This document shows positions 16,117 through 24,607 of a stretch of 64,000 nucleotides of DNA, piece after piece (the first letter of the stretch is position 1; every line of letters starts with the position of its first letter). The notes under the pieces are model-generated. The model was not told the origin of the DNA. It searched no databases and saw only the letters and a list, made by a program, of their open reading frames with translations. The position numbers and the translations under genes were made by a program. This stretch comes from Kocuria palustris (lineage in GTDB: Bacteria > Actinomycetota > Actinomycetes > Actinomycetales > Micrococcaceae): positions 2,356,001-2,420,000 of the forward strand of contig NZ_JAFBCR010000001.1 of the NCBI RefSeq assembly GCF_016907795.1, written 5' to 3'.

Positions 16117-18339
16117 ATGTCCGATCGATCCGCCTCTGCCGACCGCCCCGCCGCCGACTCCTCCGCACCAGCTCCTGATCCTGCCGCGACTCTGCCCGAG
16201 CCGGGCACCCTCGAGTACGCGTTCCTGGCCGCCACCGGCTCGGCTCCGCCCCTGAGGGACGTGGAGCCGGGCCCGCAGGCACCTGCTCCGGAGGCTACTC
16301 CCCCGGAGGCCGTCCGCCCCGAGACCGCCCGGCCGGCGCCCTCCCGGGCCGGCGGCCCCGTGCCGTCGAACCTGATCCTGAAGAAGTTCGTCGACCGGCT
16401 CCCGATCCCGCCGGTGCTGCGGGCCTCGCGGCGTCCGTCGGGGCGCGGTCTGGAGATCCGCGCGGACGTGGTGCGGACCAGGCTGCATGCCGAGCTGCCG
16501 GAGACCGAGATCTGGGGATGGGAGGGCTCCTGCCCGGGGCCCACGATCGAGGTCGAGCGCGACCAGGCCCTCGAGATCGACTGGGTCAACAGCCTGGGCG
16601 ACCGCAAGGGCGCCCCGGCTGCGCTGCCCTACGACGTCGTGCGCGTCCCGCAGCGGTCGGAACCTGGGCTCCCGTTCAACGGCGACCTCACCGAAGCCGT
16701 GAGCCCCGGCGGCTGGTCGGCATCGCGCGGCAGCGGACCGAGGGCCTTTCCTGCCCTGCCCGGCACCGAGCAGCTGCGCGGCTGGATCTCCGTCCATGTC
16801 CACGGCGCGCTGACCAACGGCCATGACGACGGCTGGGCGCACAACGTCCTGGCCTTGGGCGATACCGCCCGTACCCGCTATCCGAACCGGCAGAGCGCCC
16901 GGACTATGTGGTACCACGACCATGCCATGGCCGTGACTCGCTTCAACGTGTACGCGGGACTGGCCGGGTTCTGGCTGATCCGCGACAGGAACGAGCGCTC
17001 CCTGGGGCTTCCCGACGGGGAGCGCGAGATCCCGCTGATGATCGGGGACCGCAATCTCGAGACGTCTCCTGCGGGCCGTGGGCCAGGGGGCCTCACCGGA
17101 CGGATGCTCTACAAGCAGGCGGGATTCACCTTCACGCCCGGCGGGCAGCCCGGGGAGGTCCCGATCGTCGGGCCGTACAGCCTGGTCAACGGGAGGATCT
17201 GGCCCTTCGTCGACGTCGAGCCGCGCTGGCATCGACTGCGGCTGCTCAATGCCTCGAACTCCCGGGTCCTGCGGCTCGCGCTGCACGACCCGCGCCGCGA
17301 TCCGGCAAGGACGGAAGGCTCCCGGGATGCCCAGTGGGCCTCGGGCGATGCGCAGGTGCGGGCGGCGCGCAAGGCCGCCTCGCGGCTGAGCGGGCGCCTG
17401 GTCGTGATCGGTGCGGATGCCGGACTGCTGCCGGCCCCTCACCGGCCTTTCGGCGACACGGTCGTGCTCGGGCCCGGCGAGCGGCTGGACGTGCTCGTGG
17501 ACCTGCGCGGGCTCGACGAGACGCCCGTCGAGCTGCGCAACGAGGACGGCGTGCTGCACGCCGTGCCTGGCGACGCTGAGGCGTCGATCCTGCAGCTGCG
17601 CGTGGGCCGCGCTCGCGGGCGCGGCCGCGAGACGTGGGAGCCGCCGGCGGTGCTCGACCGCTCGTTCCGAAGGTATGAGCACCTGGAGGGAGGGCGTCTG
17701 CGAGCCGGCCACGAGATCGTGGAGCACCACGAGCACCTCTGGGTCGGGGTCATCCCGCCAGGACCGGCCGGCGGGGTGCACCCGGAGATGTGGGAGCTGG
17801 CGGAGATCCCGGCGGGCGAGACTCTGCCGGAGCGCGAGCTCATCCAGGTCGTGGAGCACGGCGGAGCGGTCCGCTCGCTGCGCCCGGTGGCCAAGCTCTT
17901 CGACGACGCCACGACGATCCGGCTGAACCGCGGGGACTGGGCCGTGTGGCACTTCCTGCACCTGGGCGGACCGGCGCATCCGATGCACATCCACATGGCC
18001 GACTTCCAGGCCATCGGCCGCCGCCGGATCGACCCGGCCTCGTGGGATCCGGTGCGGGCGCGCACCACGGCCCCGCTGGTGGGAAGGCCCGTGCCGCCGG
18101 AGGAGTTCGACGACCTGGTGCGCGCGCCCAAGGACACGTGGACCATGAACGCCGGCGAGTGGCTCAGCGTGGCCGGGCACTTCGAGGGGGCCTCTGGCAG
18201 CTTCATGTACCACTGCCACATCCTGGATCACGAGGATCACACGATGATGCGCCCCTTCACGGTCCTGCCGCGGGACATCATGACCTTCCACGCCGGTCAC
18301 GGATCGTCCGGGCACGACGGCGGGCACCACCCGCACTGA
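16117..18339 (+). CDS. Multicopper oxidase, CotA/phenoxazinone-synthase-like
   Basis: A 740-residue laccase-type oxidase that couples one-electron oxidation of phenols, bilirubin-like pigments or metal ions to O2 reduction. All four copper motifs are present: H227-V-H-G, W265-Y-H-D-H-A-M, H621-P-M-H-I-H, and H699-C-H-I-L-D-H-E-D with C700 (type-1 Cu) and axial M710. The order and flanks (TMWYHDHAMAVTRFNVYAGLAGFW) match spore-coat CotA. Oddities are a disordered Pro/Ala/Glu-rich N-terminus of about 85 residues, no Sec or Tat signal, and a His/Gly-rich C-terminal tail (HAGHGSSGHDGGHHPH). It is followed by a strong terminator. An inverted repeat lies upstream. Confidence 0.92.
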   Translation: MSDRSASADRPAADSSAPAPDPAATLPEPGTLEYAFLAATGSAPPLRDVEPGPQAPAPEATPPEAVRPETARPAPSRAGGPVPSNLILKKFVDRLPIPPVLRASRRPSGRGLEIRADVVRTRLHAELPETEIWGWEGSCPGPTIEVERDQALEIDWVNSLGDRKGAPAALPYDVVRVPQRSEPGLPFNGDLTEAVSPGGWSASRGSGPRAFPALPGTEQLRGWISVHVHGALTNGHDDGWAHNVLALGDTARTRYPNRQSARTMWYHDHAMAVTRFNVYAGLAGFWLIRDRNERSLGLPDGEREIPLMIGDRNLETSPAGRGPGGLTGRMLYKQAGFTFTPGGQPGEVPIVGPYSLVNGRIWPFVDVEPRWHRLRLLNASNSRVLRLALHDPRRDPARTEGSRDAQWASGDAQVRAARKAASRLSGRLVVIGADAGLLPAPHRPFGDTVVLGPGERLDVLVDLRGLDETPVELRNEDGVLHAVPGDAEASILQLRVGRARGRGRETWEPPAVLDRSFRRYEHLEGGRLRAGHEIVEHHEHLWVGVIPPGPAGGVHPEMWELAEIPAGETLPERELIQVVEHGGAVRSLRPVAKLFDDATTIRLNRGDWAVWHFLHLGGPAHPMHIHMADFQAIGRRRIDPASWDPVRARTTAPLVGRPVPPEEFDDLVRAPKDTWTMNAGEWLSVAGHFEGASGSFMYHCHILDHEDHTMMRPFTVLPRDIMTFHAGHGSSGHDGGHHPH

Positions 18340-18344
18340 GCGCG

Positions 18345-18389
18345 GCGACGGGTGCGGGCGGCCCCGGCGGTCCGGCCCGCACCCGTCGC
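18345..18389 (+). terminator. 15-bp perfect terminator hairpin
   Basis: GCGACGGGTGCGGGC (18345-18359) pairs exactly with 18375-18389 around a 15-nt loop, 5 bp after the multicopper oxidase stop. Confidence 0.8.
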
Positions 18390-18406
18390 GGTTCATAATC
18401 GTGGTC

Positions 18407-19111
18407 ATGAGCGATTCGATGAGCACCCCGCAGCCGCACAGCCACTCCCACGACCATGACCACGGCGGCGGAGAGGACCTCGAGCTGCTGCGCCACGGGA
18501 ACACCGCCGAGGCATGGGATGCGATCTACTCGCCCGCCGAGCGTCGCTGGAGCGGCCAGCCGAACCAGGCGCTCGTGGCCGAGGTCGCAGACCTCGAGCC
18601 CGGCACCGCGCTCGACGTCGGCTGCGGAGAGGGTGCCGACACCGTCTGGCTCGCCCAACAGGGGTGGCAGGTCACCGGCCTGGACATCTCCGGGGTGGCC
18701 CTCGAGCACGCCCGCGCCGCGGCGGAGGCCGCCGGTGTGCAGGCCGAGTGGATCCACTCCGGGCTCGACGACGTCGAGCTGCCCGAGGATGGCTTCGACC
18801 TCGTCTCGGTGTTCTACCCGGCCCTGCCGTCGCAGCCTGAGGGCGTGAACCTCATCGCGCTGCTCGGCGCAGTCGCCCCGGGAGGCACGCTGCTGTTCGT
18901 CGGCCACGCGGACATCGACCCCGAGGAAGCCCGGGCTCGCGGCTTCGATCCGGAGGACTACCTCTCGATCGACGATCTGGAGGCTGCGCTGCAGCGCTCC
19001 TCGCGCTGGGAGATCGCCGTCCGCGAGCGTCGTCCCCGCCATGTGGAGGGCGGCGCCGGCGGTGGCCACACGCACGACGAGATCCTGAAGGCGGTGCGCT
19101 CGGCGGACTGA
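18407..19111 (+). CDS. Class I SAM-dependent methyltransferase with His-rich N-terminus
   Basis: A 234-residue methyltransferase. Motif I is ALDVGCGEGADTVWLA (around residues 65-80), followed by VTGLDISGVALEHARAAAE (motif II). The acceptor is unknown; the sequence resembles the UbiE/MerR-associated small-molecule group. The N-terminus is unusual: HSHSHDHDHGGG at residues 12-23, a metal-binding-type stretch. The upstream multicopper oxidase also carries a His-rich tail. ATG 18407 is 7 nt from a CATAAT box, so it is probably leaderless. The TetR gene follows 31 bp downstream. Confidence 0.87.
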   Translation: MSDSMSTPQPHSHSHDHDHGGGEDLELLRHGNTAEAWDAIYSPAERRWSGQPNQALVAEVADLEPGTALDVGCGEGADTVWLAQQGWQVTGLDISGVALEHARAAAEAAGVQAEWIHSGLDDVELPEDGFDLVSVFYPALPSQPEGVNLIALLGAVAPGGTLLFVGHADIDPEEARARGFDPEDYLSIDDLEAALQRSSRWEIAVRERRPRHVEGGAGGGHTHDEILKAVRSAD

Positions 19112-19142
19112 TCCTCGGCGGGGCTGGTAGCGTCCCGAGGCC

Positions 19143-20054
19143 ATGGACCCCGCGCAGCAGCAGCCCGTGAACGAGACCTCTGCGGCAGGAGGGCGCTCGC
19201 GCCCAGTCGCCCCGTCGTCGAAGCCCTCAGTCGATCCCGTACGCGCTGCGGAACCCGCCGAGGACGACCTGCGCACCCAGTCGGTGCGCTGGGCCGTCGA
19301 GCTGTTCGAGCGCGAAGGGTTCGAAGCCACGAGCGTGGCGGACATCGCCGCCGCGGCGGGCATCTCCCGAGCCACCTTCTTCCGTCAGGTGGGTGGCAAG
19401 GAGGACGCGGTCTTCGCCGATCACCCCCCGCTGCTCGAGCGCATCGAGGCTTGGATGCTCCAGCGGCTCGCGGAGGACGGCGCCGATCCGCACGCGGTCG
19501 TGTGCGAGGCCTCCCTGCAGGTCCTGTCCCACCTGGCTCGAGACCTTCCGGCGGCCCGGCGACGCTACGGCGTGGTCCGCTCCGTGGCGGCTCTGCGCGA
19601 GCGCGAGATCGTCACCGAGCGGCGCTACGAGCGGCTGTTCGTCCAGACCCTGCGCGCCCACCTGCCGCAGGCGGATTCCCTGGGCACCGTGGTCTTCGCC
19701 GCCGCCGTGACCGCGGCGCACAATCACGCGCTGCGCTCTCTGCTGCGCGATGAGCATGCCCAGCAGCCGCAAGCCGTCGACGCGGCCGTCGAGTCGCTGC
19801 GCGCAGCCCTCAAGGATCTGCGCGCCCGGCTGGCGACCGGCTCGGCGGGGCTCGGCGGCGAAACCGGCGAAGACGGCGATGGCCACGGCGGTCCGGGCGC
19901 GCACGGCGGTCCAGGCGTGCTCGATGGAGGCAGTCGGGCGGACAGCTCTGCGGCGGATGCGGTGACGGTCGTGGTGGCCACGGCGCCGTCGTCGTCGGAC
20001 TCCGGGGTCGATGTCGACGCTGTCGTCGAGAAGGTGCGCAGAGCTCTGAGCTGA
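19143..20054 (+). CDS. TetR family transcriptional regulator
   Basis: A 303-residue repressor-type protein. A disordered tail (1-40) precedes a TetR helix-turn-helix at about 45-92 (TSVADIAAAAGISRATFFRQVGGKEDAV). An all-helical ligand/dimer domain runs to about 235. A Gly/His/Ser-rich linker and a short acidic C-terminal segment follow, so it is about 100 residues longer than usual. The stop is 3 bp before a perfect 14-bp inverted repeat that covers the promoter of the acyl-CoA dehydrogenase. This makes that gene the likely target, with an acyl-CoA or related acid as a plausible inducer (inference). Confidence 0.9.
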   Translation: MDPAQQQPVNETSAAGGRSRPVAPSSKPSVDPVRAAEPAEDDLRTQSVRWAVELFEREGFEATSVADIAAAAGISRATFFRQVGGKEDAVFADHPPLLERIEAWMLQRLAEDGADPHAVVCEASLQVLSHLARDLPAARRRYGVVRSVAALREREIVTERRYERLFVQTLRAHLPQADSLGTVVFAAAVTAAHNHALRSLLRDEHAQQPQAVDAAVESLRAALKDLRARLATGSAGLGGETGEDGDGHGGPGAHGGPGVLDGGSRADSSAADAVTVVVATAPSSSDSGVDVDAVVEKVRRALS

Positions 20055-20057
20055 TGT

Positions 20058-20092
20058 GATACTGCGTCTCATTCCATTTGAGACGCAGTATC
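20058..20092. promoter_or_regulatory. TetR-type operator upstream of acyl-CoA dehydrogenase
   Basis: GATACTGCGTCTCA (20058-20071) and its exact reverse complement (20079-20092) flank a 7-nt spacer. The site ends 2 bp before the -10 box TAGAGT (20095-20100), so it covers the -35/spacer region. The ATG follows 6 nt after the -10. A bound dimer here would block transcription. Confidence 0.75.
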
Positions 20093-20106
20093 GCTAGAGT
20101 GGGGCC

Positions 20107-21351
20107 ATGACTGAGACCCCGCTTCCCGGCACCACCGAGCCCGAGTACTCGGTGACCCACGCCCTGGACATCGACTACTACAGCCTCTTCACGCAGATCC
20201 CGGAGGCCGACCGCGAGCTCTTGGAACGGGCTCGGGAGGTGGGCACCGGGCTGCAGGAGCGCATGGCCGCGGCGTGGGACGCCCACGAGTACCCGCTCGA
20301 GGCTGTTGCCGCGCTGGGGGCCGCCGACCTGTTCGTCGACGGGCTCGAGCACCCCCTGCTGAGCGAGATGTCCCCGCTGGGGGCCGGGCTCGTGAACATG
20401 GAGCTCTCCCGCATCGACGGCTCGCTCGGCACCATCGTGGCGGTGCAGGGCGGTCTGGCCCTGCGCAGCCTGATCCTGCACGGCAGCCCCGAGCAGCAGC
20501 AGCGCTGGGCGAAGCCGCTGGCTTCAGGCGAGGTCTTCGGCGCCTTCGCGCTCACCGAACCGGATCACGGCTCGGACTCCGCGCAGCTGGAGACCGTCGC
20601 CGAGCGCACGGCCGAGGGATGGACGCTGCGCGGGGCCAAGAAGTGGATCGGCAACGGGGCCGCCGGCGGGATCAGCTTCGTGTGGGCGCGCGTAGTCGAC
20701 GATTCCGTGCCCGAGGGCGTGCCCGGGGCCACCGGCTCGGTGCGCTGCTTCCTGATCCCGCAGGAGACGCTCGGCTACCGCGCCGAGGTCATCAAGGGCA
20801 AGGGCGCTCTGCGCGCGATCGACCAGGCGCTGATCCGCCTGGAGGATGTGAAGGTCCCCGCAGATGCCGTGCTGCCCGGCTCCACGAGCTTCCGCGACGC
20901 CTCGCGCGTGCTCTACGCGACCCGCTCCGGGGTGGCCTGGTCCGCGCTGGGCCACGCGACCGGCTGCTTCGAGTCCGCGCTGTCCTACGCCAAGCAGCGA
21001 CGCCAGTTCGGCAAGCCCCTGGCTGAGCACCAGCTCGTGCAGGAGCGGCTGACCCGCATGCTGTCCATGCTCACGTCCATGCAGCTGTACTGCTCCCAGC
21101 TCGCCGCCTCCGAGGCCGGAGGGCATCTGCGGCCCACTCAGGCCTCGCTGGCGAAATACCACAACACCCGCACGGCCCGCGCGATCGCCGCCGAGGCCCG
21201 CGACCTCATGGGCGGCAACGGCATCCTGATCGACAACGGGGTCATGCGCCACCTGGCGGACATCGAGGCGATCCACACCTACGAGGGCACCGAGTCGGTG
21301 CAGGCGCTGCTGATCGGCCGAGACCTGACGGGCTTCAGCGCGTTCGCCTGA
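20107..21351 (+). CDS. Acyl-CoA dehydrogenase family protein
   Basis: A 414-residue FAD enzyme that forms the alpha-beta double bond of an acyl-CoA. The FAD/substrate segment is FGAFALTEPDHGSDSAQLET (near 140-160). The C-terminal helical bundle carries R-R-Q-F-G-K-P. The catalytic base is E393 in HTYEGTESVQALLIGRDLTG. The overall layout and the TYEGT ending resemble the glutaryl-CoA dehydrogenase branch, but chain specificity is not settled. The start is leaderless behind TAGAGT. The TetR gene and operator immediately upstream point to substrate-induced control. Confidence 0.92.
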   Translation: MTETPLPGTTEPEYSVTHALDIDYYSLFTQIPEADRELLERAREVGTGLQERMAAAWDAHEYPLEAVAALGAADLFVDGLEHPLLSEMSPLGAGLVNMELSRIDGSLGTIVAVQGGLALRSLILHGSPEQQQRWAKPLASGEVFGAFALTEPDHGSDSAQLETVAERTAEGWTLRGAKKWIGNGAAGGISFVWARVVDDSVPEGVPGATGSVRCFLIPQETLGYRAEVIKGKGALRAIDQALIRLEDVKVPADAVLPGSTSFRDASRVLYATRSGVAWSALGHATGCFESALSYAKQRRQFGKPLAEHQLVQERLTRMLSMLTSMQLYCSQLAASEAGGHLRPTQASLAKYHNTRTARAIAAEARDLMGGNGILIDNGVMRHLADIEAIHTYEGTESVQALLIGRDLTGFSAFA

Positions 21352-21381
21352 GCGCAGGCGTCGTCGTCGGGTTCGAGCGCT

Positions 21382-22521
21382 TCAGCTGTTGAGCCCGCGG
21401 GCGGCGACCTTCCACGAGCCCAGCACGGCCCCGCCGTCGATCACCGTGACGGAGCCGATGAGGTTCAGGGTCAGGCACACGTGGTTGGGGATCACGCGCA
21501 GCTGCTCTCCCATGGCCGGCAGCGCGTCCTCGGACGGGAAGACGACGGTCGCGTGGTGCTCGGACAGCGCCGTGATCCGCGCCCGCGGGTGGTTCGGCAG
21601 GCGCCCGTACCCGGTGGCCCACGCCGGGCGGTCGCTGCCGAGGACCTTCGAGCCCGCGTCCAGCACGATCCGGCGCAGCGACGGTCCGTCGTCCTCCGCT
21701 TCCTCGTGGTCGTGGCGGGAGATGACGGTGGCCGTGACCGACAGGGACACGTCCTGGATGCCGATGCGCCCGAGCTCGAGCTGCTGGGCGTCGCCGAAGA
21801 CGTAGACGCCCGGGCGGATCTCCTGCGCCGCCGTGGGCTCCTCCACCTCGGCGGTGGGGCTCGAGCCGCCGCTGACGTGCACGATCTCGTGGCCGGCCTC
21901 GCGCAGCTCTCGGGCAGTGCCTGCAAGGATCGCGCTCTCCTGGGTTGCCGCCGAGGACTGCTCGCCCGGTGCGTAGCTGTGCCCCGGGAAGGTGAAGAGG
22001 CCGTCCAGTCGCACGCCCAGCTCCCGGGCGCGCTGCGCGATCGGCAGGGCGTCGTCGGGCAGCACGCCGCTGCGGTGGTGGCCGCTGTCCAGCTCCAGGG
22101 ACACCGAGAGCGGCGCATCGCCCAGCTCGCGGGCGATCTGCTCGACGGCCTCAACCGAATCCGTGCCGATGCGCAGCCGCGTCTTCTCCGCCAGCAGCTT
22201 CAGCCGCACGGCCTTGCGCATGTCGACCCACAGGGGATAGGCGATGAACAGGTCCTCGATGCCGGCACCGGCGAAGACCTCCGCCTCGCCGATCGTGGCC
22301 ACGGTCAGGCCCACCGCACCGGCGTCGATCTGCCGGCGGGCGATCTCCGGGATCTTGTGCGTCTTGGCATGCGGGCGCAGCATCAGGCCGCGTCGAACCG
22401 CCGAGTCGGCCACCCGAGCGATATTGGCATCCAGGATCCGACGATCCACCACCACCGCAGGCGTGGACAGAGGAAGATCCGGCAGGTGCTGGGCGGGGAA
22501 GTCAGCATGAGCTTCGGTCAT
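21382..22521 (-). CDS. PLP- and metal-dependent D-threonine aldolase / D-serine dehydratase-like enzyme
   Basis: A 379-residue fold-type III PLP enzyme (alanine racemase N-terminal barrel plus DSD1-type C-terminal domain). The PLP lysine is K53 in MLRPHAKTHKIPEIA. The metal ligands are H347 and C349 in IPNHVCLTLNL, near the C-terminus. It acts on a D-beta-hydroxy amino acid (cleaving to glycine plus aldehyde, or deaminating D-serine); which reaction is not clear from sequence. The start ATG (22519-22521) is 6 nt from TAGGGT (22528-22533), so it is probably leaderless. It converges with the acyl-CoA dehydrogenase. Confidence 0.87.
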   Translation of the reverse strand: MTEAHADFPAQHLPDLPLSTPAVVVDRRILDANIARVADSAVRRGLMLRPHAKTHKIPEIARRQIDAGAVGLTVATIGEAEVFAGAGIEDLFIAYPLWVDMRKAVRLKLLAEKTRLRIGTDSVEAVEQIARELGDAPLSVSLELDSGHHRSGVLPDDALPIAQRARELGVRLDGLFTFPGHSYAPGEQSSAATQESAILAGTARELREAGHEIVHVSGGSSPTAEVEEPTAAQEIRPGVYVFGDAQQLELGRIGIQDVSLSVTATVISRHDHEEAEDDGPSLRRIVLDAGSKVLGSDRPAWATGYGRLPNHPRARITALSEHHATVVFPSEDALPAMGEQLRVIPNHVCLTLNLIGSVTVIDGGAVLGSWKVAARGLNS

Positions 22522-22932
22522 GGCCCGACCCTATCTGCGTGCGCCCGGGCCCTGAGCCCCCACCCGACTGCCCGAATCCGCCCAGCATCGCCATCGACGG
22601 GCTGATGCAGCCCCTCCCGCCATCGAGTGGCCTCGCGGCGTGCTCCCATCTTCCACAGGGCGCCGTCGAGCAGCTTCCCTTGATCCCTCGAGTGGCCGAA
22701 TCCGAACCGCACCGCCACCGACAGGCCGAGTCGTCACCGGTTCCGGCGGCTTGCGGTGAGGAAGCGGCCACCGGATCCAGGAGCGGTGGGCAATCGGCCA
22801 GTCGCTGGAAGGGGAGCGGCGATGCGGCCGCTCGGACATCTACGCGACATCAGCCGGGTCTAGGATCTGCTCGACGGCCGCAGGGCCGCCCGTGCGTCGC
22901 AGCCGCGGCGCCGCTGCCCCACAGGAGCCTCG
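22522..22932. other. Intergenic region carrying repeat copy A
   Basis: A 411-bp divergent gap with no credible gene. It contains the leaderless promoter of the PLP enzyme at its left end. A four-unit palindromic repeat occupies 22689-22804, with degenerate extra units near 22624 and 22814. An AGGAG site precedes the AI-2E family gene at the right end. Confidence 0.6.
22689..22804. repeat. Four-unit palindromic repeat element, copy A (116 bp)
   Basis: Units of 21 nt follow the pattern CGAGTGGCC-N6-TCACCG. Direct units lie at 22689-22709 and 22719-22739 (start to start 30 bp). After a 14-nt centre, inverted units lie at 22754-22774 and 22784-22804 (again 30 bp). The 9-nt linkers between units differ. 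A weaker fifth unit in the same register lies at 22814-22834 (inverted; only its CGAGCGGCC half matches). The same architecture occurs at 51646-51761 and 53363-53477. Confidence 0.85.
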
Positions 22933-24507
22933 ATGTCCCCGGCTGAGCCGCACGGAACCCGCAAGACCGACCGCTCGACGCTCGGTGAGCCCGGAACAGC
23001 GTCGTCTGTGCGGTCGAACTCGAGTGCCGGATCACCTGAATCCACAGGACCCACGGCCACGGATCATCCGGCCGATGAGCCCGCCGGTCTCGCGGATCTG
23101 CTGGACGAGCAGCCGGTCCAGGAATCCCCGGAGACGGGGGTGCCTGCCGAGGACCGCACCACCCTGACCCCGGTCGAGGCCTTCGAGGCCGCACGCGACG
23201 GATCCCCTGATGACGGACAGCCACAGGGACAGGAAGAGGTGACCGGGCCGACCCTCGACACAGCCGCTTCGATGCGCGGGGGCGAGGCCGGGTCGCGTCG
23301 TCTGGTGCTGATGCTGGTCGGGGTGGCGGCGGCACTGCTGGCTCTGGAGGGGATCAGCCGCTACGCCAGCTTCATCGCCCCGGTCTTCTTCGCGCTGAAC
23401 ATGGTGATCATCGTCCACCCCCTGCACGCCTGGCTCGTGCGAAGGCTGCGGTGGCCGGTCTGGCTGGCCGCAATCACCGCTCTGGCAGTGGTGCTGATCG
23501 CGCTGCTGGCCTTCTTCTACTCCATGGGATGGGCGATCTTCGCGCTGCTGACGGCATTGCCCGGCTACTCCGGAGAGTTCGCCGCGCTGGGCGATGACCT
23601 CATGCAGTGGCTCGCGCAGTTCGGCGTGACGACCGAGACCATGGCGGCCAACATCGAAGCCAATGTGCCCGACATCGTGGGCTTCTCGACGGAATGGCTG
23701 CTCGATGTGGCCTCGAACGTGTCCGGAGTGGCCACCATGCTGGCGATCGTCATCACCGCGATCTTCTTCCTCACCCTGGACTCCATGACCATCCGCCGGC
23801 GGATGGGCGTGATCCTGCTGCAGAAGCCCCTGGTGGGCCGCGCGCTGCTCAGCTTCGCCGCCGGGGTGCGCAGGTATTGGATCGTCACGACGGTCTTCGG
23901 GCTGATCGTGGCGCTCATGGACCTGGGCTACCTGTGGGCCCTGGGGATCCCGCTGGCCGGTGTCTGGGCGGTGCTGGCCTTCGTGACGAACTACATCCCC
24001 AACATCGGGTTCGTCATCGGCATGATCCCGCCGACCATGATGGGCCTGCTCGAGGGCGGCTGGCTCGATGCGCTGGCCGTGATCCTGGGCTTCAGCGTGA
24101 TCAACCTGGTCATGCAGTCGTTCATCCAGCCCAAGTTCACCGGCGACGCCGTGGGAGTCACCCCGATGGTCTCGTTCGTCTCCGTGCTGCTGTGGTCGCT
24201 CGTGCTCGGCCCGCTGGGGGCGCTGCTCGCCCTGCCGGCCACGCTGCTGGTCAAGGCCCTGCTCGTGGATCCCAACCCAGACGTGCGCTTCGTCAACGCG
24301 CTGATCGCCTCCTCGCCGGAGGACGGGCTGTCGTCGGCGGCTGCCGAGCAGGCCCGTGCCTCCCGCGGCGCCCTGGCCCGTTGGATCAGCGGGACCACCC
24401 GACGCCGGCGCCGCCCCGCACCGGTGGCGGGTCGCAGCACAGCGGAGGCGAGCGACTCGACGCAGGCCTCGGAGGCGCCCGCAGCCTTGGCAGACGAGCG
24501 CTCCTGA
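22933..24507 (+). CDS. AI-2E family transporter (UPF0118 membrane protein)
   Basis: A 524-residue integral membrane protein of the TqsA/YdiK/PerM family, which exports small molecules or exchanges ions; its substrate here is unknown. A disordered acidic N-terminus (1-120, rich in Glu, Pro and Thr) precedes about 8 membrane helices. The family core is seen in RRYWIVTTVFGLIVALMDLG, FVTNYIPNIGFVIGMIPP and QSFIQPKFTGDAVGVTPMVS. A basic tail follows residue 440. An AGGAG site supports ATG 22933. The N-terminal extension is long compared with enterobacterial members. Confidence 0.9.
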   Translation: MSPAEPHGTRKTDRSTLGEPGTASSVRSNSSAGSPESTGPTATDHPADEPAGLADLLDEQPVQESPETGVPAEDRTTLTPVEAFEAARDGSPDDGQPQGQEEVTGPTLDTAASMRGGEAGSRRLVLMLVGVAAALLALEGISRYASFIAPVFFALNMVIIVHPLHAWLVRRLRWPVWLAAITALAVVLIALLAFFYSMGWAIFALLTALPGYSGEFAALGDDLMQWLAQFGVTTETMAANIEANVPDIVGFSTEWLLDVASNVSGVATMLAIVITAIFFLTLDSMTIRRRMGVILLQKPLVGRALLSFAAGVRRYWIVTTVFGLIVALMDLGYLWALGIPLAGVWAVLAFVTNYIPNIGFVIGMIPPTMMGLLEGGWLDALAVILGFSVINLVMQSFIQPKFTGDAVGVTPMVSFVSVLLWSLVLGPLGALLALPATLLVKALLVDPNPDVRFVNALIASSPEDGLSSAAAEQARASRGALARWISGTTRRRRRPAPVAGRSTAEASDSTQASEAPAALADERS

Positions 24508-24607
24508 CCCGTCACGGAAGCTTCCCGCGTCAGCGACGTTCGGGGTCTCACTCCACTGAGTCCGACAATTTGAGGGACGCGTCATCTTTTTCCCGTACCG
24601 TGGAAGC

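Noticed and set aside
22689-22804. Repeat copy A as a CRISPR array
   Set aside because: Spacers would be only 9 nt, and the second half of the units is inverted. No cas genes are present. It is a palindromic element instead.
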